Positions 7,749 through 14,868 of a stretch of DNA of 21,683 bases are shown here, one piece after another. The notes below the pieces were generated by a model. It ran no database searches, was not told the DNA's origin, and saw only the letters and a program-made list of their open reading frames with translations. Origin of the DNA: an uncultured Eubacterium sp. (GTDB lineage Bacteria > Bacillota > Clostridia > Lachnospirales > Lachnospiraceae); assembly GCA_905236225.1 (NCBI GenBank), contig CAJOPM010000038.1:1-21683 (forward strand), read 5' to 3'. The position numbers were made by a program, and so were the translations under genes. Each line of letters starts with the position of its first letter. Positions within the stretch are counted from its first letter, which is position 1.

Positions 7749-7918
7749 CGCATAATGAGCGGAAGTAAAGCAGACCACCTGATGCAACCGGGTAAAGTAA
7801 AAAATCGCAATCCTCTTGGATATTTACGGTCATAAGAACACCCTGTCATAAGCATAAGCGGAAGCGCTAAAACAAGGAGCAAAAAACCGGTATATACATA
7901 TGTTTTTTTATATGTTTC
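7721..7918 (-). pseudogene. Possible remnant of a lipoprotein gene
   Basis: The minus-strand frame is open for 65 codons from just after a TAA at 7919-7921 to a TAA at 7721-7723. Its first part reads like a lipoprotein signal peptide: two lysines, a run of leucines and alanines, then LMTGC with the would-be lipidated cysteine at 7838-7840, followed by SYDRKY. There is no ATG or GTG ahead of the hydrophobic run; the only candidate, a TTG inside it, has no ribosome binding site. Beyond the cysteine the sequence does not look like a secreted protein, and the final codons overlap the PAP2 promoter. A decayed gene start is the simplest reading; chance is possible. Confidence 0.3.
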
Positions 7919-8088
7919 TTATATTAAAGAAATTTCCCATTAAAACAGCTACTTACGGTTTATGCGCCGCTACTTTAAGCATTATTATCGCATATACGGG
8001 ATAGTTGTAATATATGGGACTCTGTATTGATACGGCAACAAGCCGTCTTTATTATTCTTAAAGTATATCAATAGAGAATCTGTTTTTT

Positions 8089-8225
8089 GCTATGCATCCC
8101 TTTTGGCCTTTTTCGGTTTTGGGATGCATTTTTCCCAAGCCCGTCTATTCGCTATGCATCCCTTTTGCTCTTTTCTTCCTTTTGGGATGCATTTCCCCCA
8201 AGCTCGTCTATTCGCTATGCATCCC
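8089..8225. repeat. Tandem 62/63-bp hairpin repeat, two full units and a partial third
   Basis: Units begin at 8089, 8151 and 8214, each with GCTATGCATCCC. In the first two units ATGCATCCC (8092-8100; 8154-8162) is answered by GGGATGCAT (8121-8129; 8184-8192), giving a perfect nine-base stem around loops of 20 and 21 bases. The loops differ between units, while the stems and the tail reading CCCAAGC-(C/T)-CGTCTATTC are almost identical. The third unit keeps the left arm (8217-8225) but has only a degenerate right arm near 8248-8257. No protein frame explains the pattern. Confidence 0.85.
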
Positions 8226-8254
8226 TTATACACATTTTAGCTGTTTAGGATGAG

Positions 8255-8380
8255 TCATATTATAATTTGCTCCCCTTTGGGCCGCCCACACGCTATCTCC
8301 GTTAAGAATTTCTTAGAGTCTGTAAAGCGGACATTCAGAATCCGCTTCTCTTCTTCCTCACGAACACGTAAACACTGCGC
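8255..8380 (-). other. Short coding-like frame without a start codon
   Basis: The minus strand is open for 41 codons between TGA (8381-8383) and TGA (8255-8257). The conceptual peptide contains EEEEKRILNVRFTDSKKF and ends GRPKGEQIII, which looks more protein-like than chance, but no ATG, GTG or TTG lies in frame. Codons such as CGG, GGG and CCC are used more than in neighbouring genes. In another frame of the same strand, a 23-codon ATG-initiated mini-frame ends in TGA-ATG next to a 10-codon one. This may be a repeat-derived fragment, a remnant of a gene or a structured RNA. I do not recognise it with certainty. Confidence 0.3.
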
Positions 8381-8395
8381 TCAAACACTTGAGCG
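8378..8395. repeat. Small inverted repeat
   Basis: CGCTCAA (8378-8384) and TTGAGCG (8389-8395) form a seven-base stem with a four-base loop. There is no T tract in the sense that would make it a terminator of a known gene. Confidence 0.6.
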
Positions 8396-8529
8396 AAAAA
8401 CAACATCCGTCTAAAATGTAATTGAATTCCATTTTGGTCGAAAGGATGGTATGGATATGTATGACGTATGATGGGTTTATGTAGATAGCAATGTATATTT
8501 CACTCCAGTTATTTGAACAAATCAGAACA

Positions 8530-8565
8530 AATAAAGGAATCCGCCCATGGGCGGATTCCTTTATT
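8530..8565 (-). terminator. Terminator of the V-ATPase operon (perfect 36-bp palindrome)
   Basis: Bases 8530-8547 are the exact reverse complement of 8548-8565, so the arms are 18 bases with no unpaired centre. The stem core is GGAATCCGCC. It begins two bases after the subunit D stop codon, and on the minus strand the stem runs into TTTATTTGTT. Being symmetric, it could also stop plus-strand transcripts, where TTTATTGTT follows. Confidence 0.92.
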
Positions 8566-8566
8566 G

Positions 8567-9250
8567 TTATCCAACAGGCACTGCGTAGCCTGCTTCTTTT
8601 TCCGAATAGTGGTGCTCGGCTTCGAGCATCATATCTTTGACCTTCATAAGTCGAATCTGAGTACTACGCTCATTTTCGTCAAGCTTCATACTGATGTATT
8701 TGATATTCTCTCGCGTCTGCGGTATAACCACATATTCCAAGGCGTTAACACGACGCCTTGTCTTCTCGATTTCCGTCGACATCAGCTGGCACGCTTTTTC
8801 TATTTCAGCGAGCCTTAGCATATCCGGCAGAACATCTGCAAGAGATTTTACAGCATCATCTAAGTCGCTTGAGGTATAAGCAAAACCGTAAGAATAGATG
8901 TCACCTTCATCTGCGGTCCTTGTTTTAAACGCAAACTCCGGAATATCTACACTCATAACATTCTTCTTGGCAGGGTCAATTAAGACCTCCTGCTTTGGTG
9001 CCATAAGAGCTGTGTGCATCTCTTCTTCCGACATTGACGCTTTGGCTATGACGAAATTGGTGTTGGCTCTTTTAATGCCTTCTTCGACCTTGAGTCTAAG
9101 GTCCATATTCTCCCTTACCAAATCAAGGAACTGGCGCATAAGCTCGTCACGCTTGTCCTTTAAGAGCTTGTGCCCACGTACAGCCGTAGCCAGTTTGCCT
9201 TTTTGTCTGGTAAGCTCCATTCGGGTAGGATTGACCTGAGATCCAGCCAT
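8567..9250 (-). CDS. atpD: V-type ATPase subunit D (central rotor shaft)
   Basis: Subunit D forms the long coiled-coil shaft that turns inside the A3B3 head and connects it to the membrane ring. The 227 residues start with the family block NPTRMELTRQKGKL (7-20), continue as a long helical hairpin with heptad-like charge pattern, and include the C-terminal return helix RRVNALEYVVIPQ (about 166-178), also diagnostic of the family. Length is typical (200-230). GGAGG seven bases before ATG supports the start. The gap to the B gene is 14 bases, and this is the last gene of the operon, followed directly by the palindromic terminator. Note that atpD here is the V-type D subunit, unrelated to the F-type beta subunit that shares the symbol. 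Confidence 0.95.
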   Translation of the reverse strand: MAGSQVNPTRMELTRQKGKLATAVRGHKLLKDKRDELMRQFLDLVRENMDLRLKVEEGIKRANTNFVIAKASMSEEEMHTALMAPKQEVLIDPAKKNVMSVDIPEFAFKTRTADEGDIYSYGFAYTSSDLDDAVKSLADVLPDMLRLAEIEKACQLMSTEIEKTRRRVNALEYVVIPQTRENIKYISMKLDENERSTQIRLMKVKDMMLEAEHHYSEKEAGYAVPVG

Positions 9251-9264
9251 ATTCTCACCTCCAG

Positions 9265-10638
9265 CTACTGCTTGTCATAGTACTTGTCGAGCATATCGTC
9301 ATCGATACGTTTGAGCTCTGATCTTGGTAGGATTCTAAGAAGTTCCCATCCAATCTCCAAGGTCTCTTCAATGCTTCTGTCTGTAGTGTATCCTTGTGAT
9401 ACGTATTTTTCTTCGAATTGATCTGCAAATTTAGCATAGATAAGATCCATATCTGAAAGAGCGGCTTCACCAAGGATAACCATAAGCTCTTTTGCCTCTT
9501 TACCACGAGCATAAGCTGCAAAAAGCTGATTCATCGTGCTGGAGTGATCTTCTCTTGTCTTGCCTTCGCCAATACCCTTGTCTTTAAGACGAGACAGTGA
9601 CGGCAACACGTCAACCGGCGGCTGAAGACCTTTTCTGTAAAGCTCTCTTGAAAGGATAATCTGTCCCTCAGTAATGTATCCTGTAAGGTCAGGGATAGGA
9701 TGAGTCTTGTCATCCTCAGGCATGGTAAGAATCGGAATCATGGTAATTGATCCTTCTTTGCCTCTTTGACGACCGGCACGTTCGTACATCTGAGCAAGGT
9801 CAGTGTACATGTATCCGGGATATCCTCTACGTCCGGGAACTTCCTTACGAGCTGCAGATACCTCACGAAGTGAATCTGCGTAGTTAGTAATATCTGTAAG
9901 AATAACAAGCACGTGCATGTTCTTCTCAAATGCTAAGAATTCAGCTGCAGTAAGTGCCATACGAGGCGTTGAAATACGCTCTACGGCAGGGTCGTTTGCA
10001 AGGTTTATAAACAGAACAGTTCTATCTATAGCACCTGTCTCGGTAAATGACTGTGTGAAGAAGTTAGCCTCTTCAAATGTGATACCCATTGCTGCAAATA
10101 CAACGGCGAATTTTTCGTCTTTGCCGCGAACCTTTGCCTGCTTGGCAATCTGTGCAGCAAGCTGAGCATGCGGAAGACCTGATGCCGAGAAGATAGGAAG
10201 CTTTTGTCCTCTAACCAGCGTGTTAAGTCCGTCAATAGCGGAAATTCCGGTCTGAATGAACTCCGAAGGATAGTTTCTGGCAGCCGGGTTCATCGGCAAG
10301 CCGTTAATATCGAGTCTCATCTCCGGCAAAATCTGCGGTCCGTCATCTATCGGATTACCCATTCCGTCAAAGACACGTCCGAGCATATCTTCAGATACGC
10401 CAAGCTCAAGGCTGTGTCCGAAGAAACGAACCTTTGATGAATCAAGGTTAATTCCTGCGGCATTTTCAAAGAGCTGTACAAGCGCTTCATCTCCGTTAAT
10501 CTCTAAGACTTTGCATCTTCTTCTGGTACCGTCTGAAAGTTCAATCTCACCGAGCTCATCATATGATACGTTTGATACTCCTTTAACCAGCATCAAAGGG
10601 CCGGCAACTTCTTGTATTGTTTTATATTCTCTTGGCAT
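9265..10638 (-). CDS. atpB: V-type ATPase subunit B (non-catalytic head subunit)
   Basis: Subunit B alternates with A in the hexameric ATPase head and supplies residues to the catalytic site at the interface without hydrolysing ATP itself. The 457 residues start with YKTIQEVAGPLMLVKGV and contain the degenerate nucleotide-loop region FSASGLPHAQLAAQIA (150-165), which lacks the Walker A GK(T/S), as expected for B. The block YPGYMYTDLAQMYERAGR is also conserved in the family. Length is normal (455-465). It begins three bases after the A-subunit stop (TAA-GTA-ATG), with an AGGGGG about eleven bases upstream inside the end of the A gene, indicating coupled synthesis of A and B in the equal amounts the complex needs. 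Confidence 0.97.
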   Translation of the reverse strand: MPREYKTIQEVAGPLMLVKGVSNVSYDELGEIELSDGTRRRCKVLEINGDEALVQLFENAAGINLDSSKVRFFGHSLELGVSEDMLGRVFDGMGNPIDDGPQILPEMRLDINGLPMNPAARNYPSEFIQTGISAIDGLNTLVRGQKLPIFSASGLPHAQLAAQIAKQAKVRGKDEKFAVVFAAMGITFEEANFFTQSFTETGAIDRTVLFINLANDPAVERISTPRMALTAAEFLAFEKNMHVLVILTDITNYADSLREVSAARKEVPGRRGYPGYMYTDLAQMYERAGRQRGKEGSITMIPILTMPEDDKTHPIPDLTGYITEGQIILSRELYRKGLQPPVDVLPSLSRLKDKGIGEGKTREDHSSTMNQLFAAYARGKEAKELMVILGEAALSDMDLIYAKFADQFEEKYVSQGYTTDRSIEETLEIGWELLRILPRSELKRIDDDMLDKYYDKQ

Positions 10639-10641
10639 TAC

Positions 10642-12411
10642 TTAAGCTGCCCCCTTTCCTTTTGCTGATGCGATCTGTCTGGTAAGCTCCTGCGAAATTC
10701 TATCGTATTCTGCTTTTATGTCTTTTTCTTCTGTATATTTGTAACGACCTATCTGCTCTCTTACTGTAAGAGAAATTAAATCATTAAGCGATGCGCCTTC
10801 TTTTAGCGCTTCATCAGCCTGATCATAGAAAGCTACAACAAGCTTCATCAGATAGAACTGCTTTTCAAGCGATGTGTAAGTATCTATATCGTGGAAGGAG
10901 TTTTGATGAAGGAAATCCTCACGGATTGACCTTGCCGCCTCCATCTTGATTCTGTCTGATGCTGAAAGAGCATCCATACCTACCATCTGCACGATTTCGT
11001 TAAGTGATGCTTCATCCTGAAGGATGTTCATCATTTTCTGACGACCTTGCATCCACTCTTGTGATACGTTCTCGTTGAACCAACCGCTAAGGTTGTCAAT
11101 GTAGAGCGAGTAGCTGGTAAGCCAGTTAATAGCCGGGAAATGTCTTTGGTATGCAAGTGCTGAATCAAGTGACCAGAACACCTTGACAATACGAAGTGTT
11201 GCCTGTGATACCGGCTCTGATATATCACCACCCGGAGGCGATACGGCTCCGATAACAGAGAGCGCTCCCTCTCTTCCTTCCTTACCGACTGATATTACAC
11301 GTCCGGCTCTTTCATAGAACTCTGCAAGACGGCTACCAAGGTAAGCAGGATAACCTTCTTCACCGGGCATCTCTTCGAGACGTCCTGACATCTCACGAAG
11401 TGCCTCTGCCCAACGTGATGTAGAGTCTGCCATAAGAGCTACCGAATAGCCCATATCACGGAAATACTCTGCTATGGTAATTCCTGTGTAGATTGAAGCC
11501 TCACGTGCCGCAACCGGCATATCTGATGTGTTTGCAATAAGTACTGTTCTTTCCATAAGAGACTTGCCGGTCTTAGGATCCTTAAGTTCAGGGAACTCGT
11601 TAAGAACGTCCGTCATCTCGTTACCACGCTCGCCGCAACCGATATATACGACGATATCTGCTTCTGCCCATTTTGCAAGCTGATGCTGTATTACTGTCTT
11701 GCCGCTTCCGAATGGTCCCGGGACAGCTGCTACACCGCCTTTTGCAATCGGGAAAAACATATCTACTACTCTTTGCCCTGTAATTAAAGGTACGTCAGGG
11801 TTAAGTTTTTTCTTGTAAGGTCTGCCCACACGAACCGGCCACTTCTGCATAAGTGTCAGTTCTTTGTCACCGTCGTCTGTTGAAACAACTGCTACAACTT
11901 CTTCTACGGTAAACTCGCCTGCGCGAATCGACTTGATCTTACCGTTGATTCCGTTGGGAACCATGATTTTTTGCTCTATCAGCTCAGTCTCCTGAACGGT
12001 TCCTATGATGTCTCCGCCTTCTACTTCGTCACCAACTTCTGCCGTAGGAACGAATTCCCACTTCTTGTCTCTCTTAAGTGAAGCAACTTCGACACCACGT
12101 GCCAAGTTATTTCCTGATACCTTCATGATATCATCAAGAGGTCTTTGTATTCCGTCATAGATACTGCTGATAAGTCCGGGTCCAAGTTCAACTGACATCG
12201 GAACTCCAAGGGACTCTACCGGTTCACCGGGGCCAAGGCCTGAGGTCTCTTCGTAAACCTGTACGGATGCCTCATCACCATGAATCTCGATGATTTCTCC
12301 GATAAGACGCTGTTTGCTGACACGTACTACGTCAGACATGTTTGCATCGCGCATACCGGAAGCGATAACCAGCGGTCCTGCGACCTTTTTGATTATTCCT
12401 GTACTGCTCAT
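10642..12411 (-). CDS. atpA: V-type ATPase subunit A (catalytic)
   Basis: Subunit A hydrolyses ATP, or makes it in reverse, in the cytoplasmic head. The 589 residues show the beta-barrel start (GIIKKVAGPLVIASGM), the bulge or non-homologous insertion typical of V/A-type A subunits (about 110-195), and Walker A GPFGSGKT (232-239). GERGNE (260-265) follows, with E261 as the catalytic carboxylate, and SRWAEALREMSGRLEEMPGE matches the conserved sequence after Walker B. Length equals that of E. hirae NtpA (about 590). No intein or truncation is seen. The gene is 18 bases after subunit F, with AAAGGAG about twelve bases before ATG. Confidence 0.98.
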   Translation of the reverse strand: MSSTGIIKKVAGPLVIASGMRDANMSDVVRVSKQRLIGEIIEIHGDEASVQVYEETSGLGPGEPVESLGVPMSVELGPGLISSIYDGIQRPLDDIMKVSGNNLARGVEVASLKRDKKWEFVPTAEVGDEVEGGDIIGTVQETELIEQKIMVPNGINGKIKSIRAGEFTVEEVVAVVSTDDGDKELTLMQKWPVRVGRPYKKKLNPDVPLITGQRVVDMFFPIAKGGVAAVPGPFGSGKTVIQHQLAKWAEADIVVYIGCGERGNEMTDVLNEFPELKDPKTGKSLMERTVLIANTSDMPVAAREASIYTGITIAEYFRDMGYSVALMADSTSRWAEALREMSGRLEEMPGEEGYPAYLGSRLAEFYERAGRVISVGKEGREGALSVIGAVSPPGGDISEPVSQATLRIVKVFWSLDSALAYQRHFPAINWLTSYSLYIDNLSGWFNENVSQEWMQGRQKMMNILQDEASLNEIVQMVGMDALSASDRIKMEAARSIREDFLHQNSFHDIDTYTSLEKQFYLMKLVVAFYDQADEALKEGASLNDLISLTVREQIGRYKYTEEKDIKAEYDRISQELTRQIASAKGKGAA

Positions 12412-12429
12412 CTAATCTAATTACTCCTT

Positions 12430-12750
12430 TCATTCATTTCCGAACAGGATATCGGAGCCGACTGCCTGTTCTACGGACTTCTTAACATTTTCCACGCCTT
12501 CGCCCGTGTTGTCTGAAACACCGGGTATTAAGATAATTGCGGGCATTAGGGAAAGCTTATACTTTTCTATTTCGCTCTCCATCTGTTTTGCAAGTCCTTC
12601 TGTAATGTATATGACTGCATAATCCGATACAGCCAGACTGTCAAGTTTTTCTTTTCCATCTTCCGGCCCGGATACGGCAAATATATCAAAGCCCTGGGTG
12701 GCGAATCCGTATATGCTGTCATAAGGACCCATTACCGCTACTTTATACAT
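12430..12750 (-). CDS. atpF: V-type ATPase subunit F (rotor)
   Basis: The 106-residue protein is the small rotor subunit that binds the D shaft; it is NtpG in Enterococcus nomenclature. It has the compact alpha/beta fold pattern of the family: MYKVAVMGPYDSIYGF at the N-terminus, a central strand ending YAVIYITEGLA (about 48-58), PAIILIPG (70-77), and a C-terminal helix region VKKSVEQAVGSDIL. Length is typical (100-110). It overlaps the end of the subunit C gene by eight bases, with AAGGGA close upstream. Position between C and A matches the E. hirae order. The symbol atpF must not be read as the F-type b subunit. Confidence 0.92.
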   Translation of the reverse strand: MYKVAVMGPYDSIYGFATQGFDIFAVSGPEDGKEKLDSLAVSDYAVIYITEGLAKQMESEIEKYKLSLMPAIILIPGVSDNTGEGVENVKKSVEQAVGSDILFGNE

Positions 12751-13720
12751 ACATTTCCCTTACCCTTTCCCGGATAGATTCTTCCGAAAGGCCATTAGCC
12801 TTGCCGGATAGTATTATTCTAACCGTCTTTATTTCATTTACTCTCGCCAGTACGTACGCAACCAATGGCCCTACCGAAAATGAAGCATACTGTTGAGGCT
12901 TAATAGTGTAGATTATTCTGTTATCACACCATCTTTCAAATGAGGATAATGACTCCTCAAGTGCCGCAGCTGCTCCGGCATATGCCGTATTCATCAGGTA
13001 TGAACGTACCGCCTCTTCTCCGTTAATTGCAGCTCTTGCAAGCTCATCCGCACTAAGCGATGTACACTTTGCAAGCGCTCTTTGCACGAAATCGAGAGGC
13101 TTACCGATTCTGGCACATCTTATAGCGATCTTGATATCCGTAACCGCTACTATTGATTCGGCATAATCTCTTATTATATCCTCGTCGGAGTTCTTGCCCG
13201 TTTCATATATAGCATCAAGAGTAGCTCTGTCTATGATAATGTCACACAACTGGCCGTCTCTTGTGTGGAGAAGCGTATCGTACGCCTCTTCTGCTGCTTT
13301 TGCCATAATAGGTGGCAACACGGCAAAATTACGCTCCTTAACTATCTTTACCATCTGCTCTCCGCCGATTGATGCATCCTCGTAAAATATATCCGGATTC
13401 TCATCTTCGGTGCAAACTTCTTTGATAGCTGCTTTGAGGTTATGGAAGAGGTGCGGATAAAACAGTACATCAAAGACCTTAAGGTCTACTCCGAGCTGTC
13501 TCATGACCTCCCATGCTTTTTCTTCTTCGGCTTTAAGAACCGCTTCCGAATCAGATGCCGGAGTATCCACATCTCCCCAGCCTTTCTCGGCTAACACCTG
13601 CATGCATGCTTCTTCTGATTTGCATGCTATAAGCTGTTCTATTACCGATGAATTAAAGAGTGCCGACTCTAGCGCCCTTATGCGCGCAACCGCGAAAGTA
13701 TAGCTTAAGTTATTCGCCAT
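12743..13720 (-). CDS. atpC: V-type ATPase subunit C (V0 d-like connector)
   Basis: Subunit C, homologous to eukaryotic V0 subunit d, is a funnel-shaped, almost all-helical protein that sits on the membrane K ring and receives the D/F shaft. The 325 residues show the family start YTFAVARIRALESALF (6-21), repeated helical blocks, and the C-terminal PLVAYVLARVNEIKTVRIILSG (about 288-309), which is the best family marker. Length is typical. AGGAGG eight bases before ATG supports the start. The gene is 25 bases after subunit E and overlaps subunit F by eight bases. No unusual feature is seen. Confidence 0.94.
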   Translation of the reverse strand: MANNLSYTFAVARIRALESALFNSSVIEQLIACKSEEACMQVLAEKGWGDVDTPASDSEAVLKAEEEKAWEVMRQLGVDLKVFDVLFYPHLFHNLKAAIKEVCTEDENPDIFYEDASIGGEQMVKIVKERNFAVLPPIMAKAAEEAYDTLLHTRDGQLCDIIIDRATLDAIYETGKNSDEDIIRDYAESIVAVTDIKIAIRCARIGKPLDFVQRALAKCTSLSADELARAAINGEEAVRSYLMNTAYAGAAAALEESLSSFERWCDNRIIYTIKPQQYASFSVGPLVAYVLARVNEIKTVRIILSGKANGLSEESIRERVREMYV

Positions 13721-13745
13721 TAGTATAACCTCCTAACTTCTTTGG

Positions 13746-14339
13746 CTACGCAAATAAATTCTTCTGTACCAAATCTTGAAGCTCTGATTGCTTAGCATCA
13801 AATATAGCTCTGATTGAGCAATTAATCTCAACTCCGCCATAAACAAGTACGAACCCGCCTTCTATATCACGAGACTCAGATGCAAATGTAAGCTCACCTT
13901 TTGCATTCTTGGCAGCATCTTTGATTCTGCCTTCTACCTGCGGATTAATTCTTGCTTTATCTTTTGCATTGAAGTATATCTCGCCTTTATCAGGCTCTGC
14001 ATACTGTTCTACTAATTTAATAATGGCATCAAAGTATGAGGCATCGCCCTGATTTAAGAACTCTTGATATGCTTTCTCAATCGCTTGAGTAATGAGCTCC
14101 TGCTTAGCCTCAAGAAGCGCTTTTTTTGCCTGAGTATCTGCTGCCGATACTATTCTTTCTTTGTAATTGGCAACATCGACTTTGCTGCGTTCATCTATTG
14201 CATTTGCCGTTTTGTCTGCCTCAGTGCGCGCCTCATCCGTAATTGCTCTGGCTTTCGCATTTGCCTCATCAATTGTTTTTTGAGCTAAGCTGTTTGCTTC
14301 TTCAAGAATCCGACTTACAATTTTCTCTATTCCTGTCAT
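13746..14339 (-). CDS. atpE: V-type ATPase subunit E (peripheral stalk)
   Basis: Subunit E pairs with the G/H subunit to form the peripheral stalks that hold the head still during rotation. The 197 residues consist of a long N-terminal charged helix (about 1-105, alanine-, glutamate- and lysine-rich, with EEANSLAQKTIDEANAKA), followed by a globular C-terminal domain ending in GGFVLVYGGVEINCSIRAIFD, the typical strand-turn-strand block that binds the top of the head. Length is normal (190-200). AAAGGAG nine bases before ATG supports the start. It lies 49 bases after subunit K. This atpE is not the F-type c subunit. Confidence 0.93.
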   Translation of the reverse strand: MTGIEKIVSRILEEANSLAQKTIDEANAKARAITDEARTEADKTANAIDERSKVDVANYKERIVSAADTQAKKALLEAKQELITQAIEKAYQEFLNQGDASYFDAIIKLVEQYAEPDKGEIYFNAKDKARINPQVEGRIKDAAKNAKGELTFASESRDIEGGFVLVYGGVEINCSIRAIFDAKQSELQDLVQKNLFA

Positions 14340-14388
14340 CCCTTAGCTCTCCTTTTATTATTCCTGCAGATTAAATGTTATCCAATAA

Positions 14389-14868
14389 TTAACCAAGAGG
14401 TATTGCAACTACTGCAAGGATTGTAACAAGAAGAGCAAGGATAGCGTATGTCTCAACCATGGCAGGGAAGAGGATAGCACGTCCGAACTGGTCGGGCTTT
14501 CTTGCTATAACACCAATTGAAGCAGCCGCTGTCATTCCCTGGAATCTACCGGAAACGAGTCCAACAATTGCTATAGGCATACAAGCTCCAAGATAAAGAA
14601 GTCCTGTTGTCCAATCCATTGTTACAGGATCACCGCCAAGAAGTCCGATGTTTGAAAGCACGATAAATCCTACAAGCAGTCCATAAATACCCTGTGTACC
14701 GGGAAGAAGCTGCATAATAAGTACTCTGGCGAATTTACTGGGATCTTCTGAGATAACCCCTGCTGCTGCCTGACCGGCGATACCGGTACCCATAGCAGAA
14801 CCGGCTCCGGCAAATAACACTGCACATGCTGCACCTGCAAGTGCTAAACCAAGTCCTAAATATTCCAT
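14389..14868 (-). CDS. ntpK: V-type ATPase subunit K (proteolipid rotor ring), predicted Na+-binding
   Basis: Subunit K forms the rotating membrane ring that carries the ion. The 159 residues contain four hydrophobic helices, a duplicated two-helix hairpin, as in E. hirae NtpK. The ion-carrying glutamate is E139 in MVETYAIL. The residues that co-ordinate Na+ in NtpK (L61, T64, Q65, Q110, E139) are matched here by L55, T58 and Q59 in LLPGTQGIYG, Q110 in SGRFQGM, and E139. The first hairpin keeps no acidic residue at the equivalent site, so there is one ion per subunit. AAGGAGG ten bases before ATG supports the start, which overlaps the end of subunit I by 13 bases. Na+ coupling is an inference from the ligand set. 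Confidence 0.95.
   Translation of the reverse strand: MEYLGLGLALAGAACAVLFAGAGSAMGTGIAGQAAAGVISEDPSKFARVLIMQLLPGTQGIYGLLVGFIVLSNIGLLGGDPVTMDWTTGLLYLGACMPIAIVGLVSGRFQGMTAAASIGVIARKPDQFGRAILFPAMVETYAILALLVTILAVVAIPLG

Larger units (their letters stand above)
7749..8529. other. 781-base stretch without a convincing gene
   Basis: No intact gene with a ribosome binding site and recognisable product is found on either strand. The stretch contains a lipoprotein-like frame lacking a start codon (about 7721-7918), a small plus-strand hairpin at 8032-8046 (ACGGC/GCCGT) followed by a T-rich run, tandem hairpin repeats (8089-8225), a short coding-like frame (8255-8380), a seven-base-stem hairpin (8378-8395) and a weaker one (8413-8435, AAAATG/CATTTT). 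Codon and base pattern differ from the flanking genes. It looks like a mosaic of decayed or repeat-derived sequence between two transcription units. Confidence 0.6.

Noticed and set aside
7584..7787. 67-codon minus-strand open frame overlapping the PAP2 gene start
   Set aside because: It begins at a TTG without a ribosome binding site, spans the PAP2 promoter and overlaps the PAP2 coding region in another frame; no recognisable motif.
8032..8046. Plus-strand terminator (ACGGC/GCCGT stem then T-rich run)
   Set aside because: No plus-strand gene lies upstream of it, the stem is only five bases and the T run is interrupted; kept only as a minor hairpin.
8089..8225. Possible CRISPR array
   Set aside because: Only two full units, the variable part is the loop of an inverted repeat rather than a 30-40 base spacer, and no cas genes are in the window.
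8260..8266. TATAAT on the minus strand as a promoter
   Set aside because: No acceptable -35 hexamer lies 16-19 bases upstream and no gene follows.
9265..10638. Subunit B as a second catalytic ATPase
   Set aside because: The nucleotide loop reads SASGLPHAQ, lacking the Walker A lysine and threonine, which is the normal non-catalytic B pattern.
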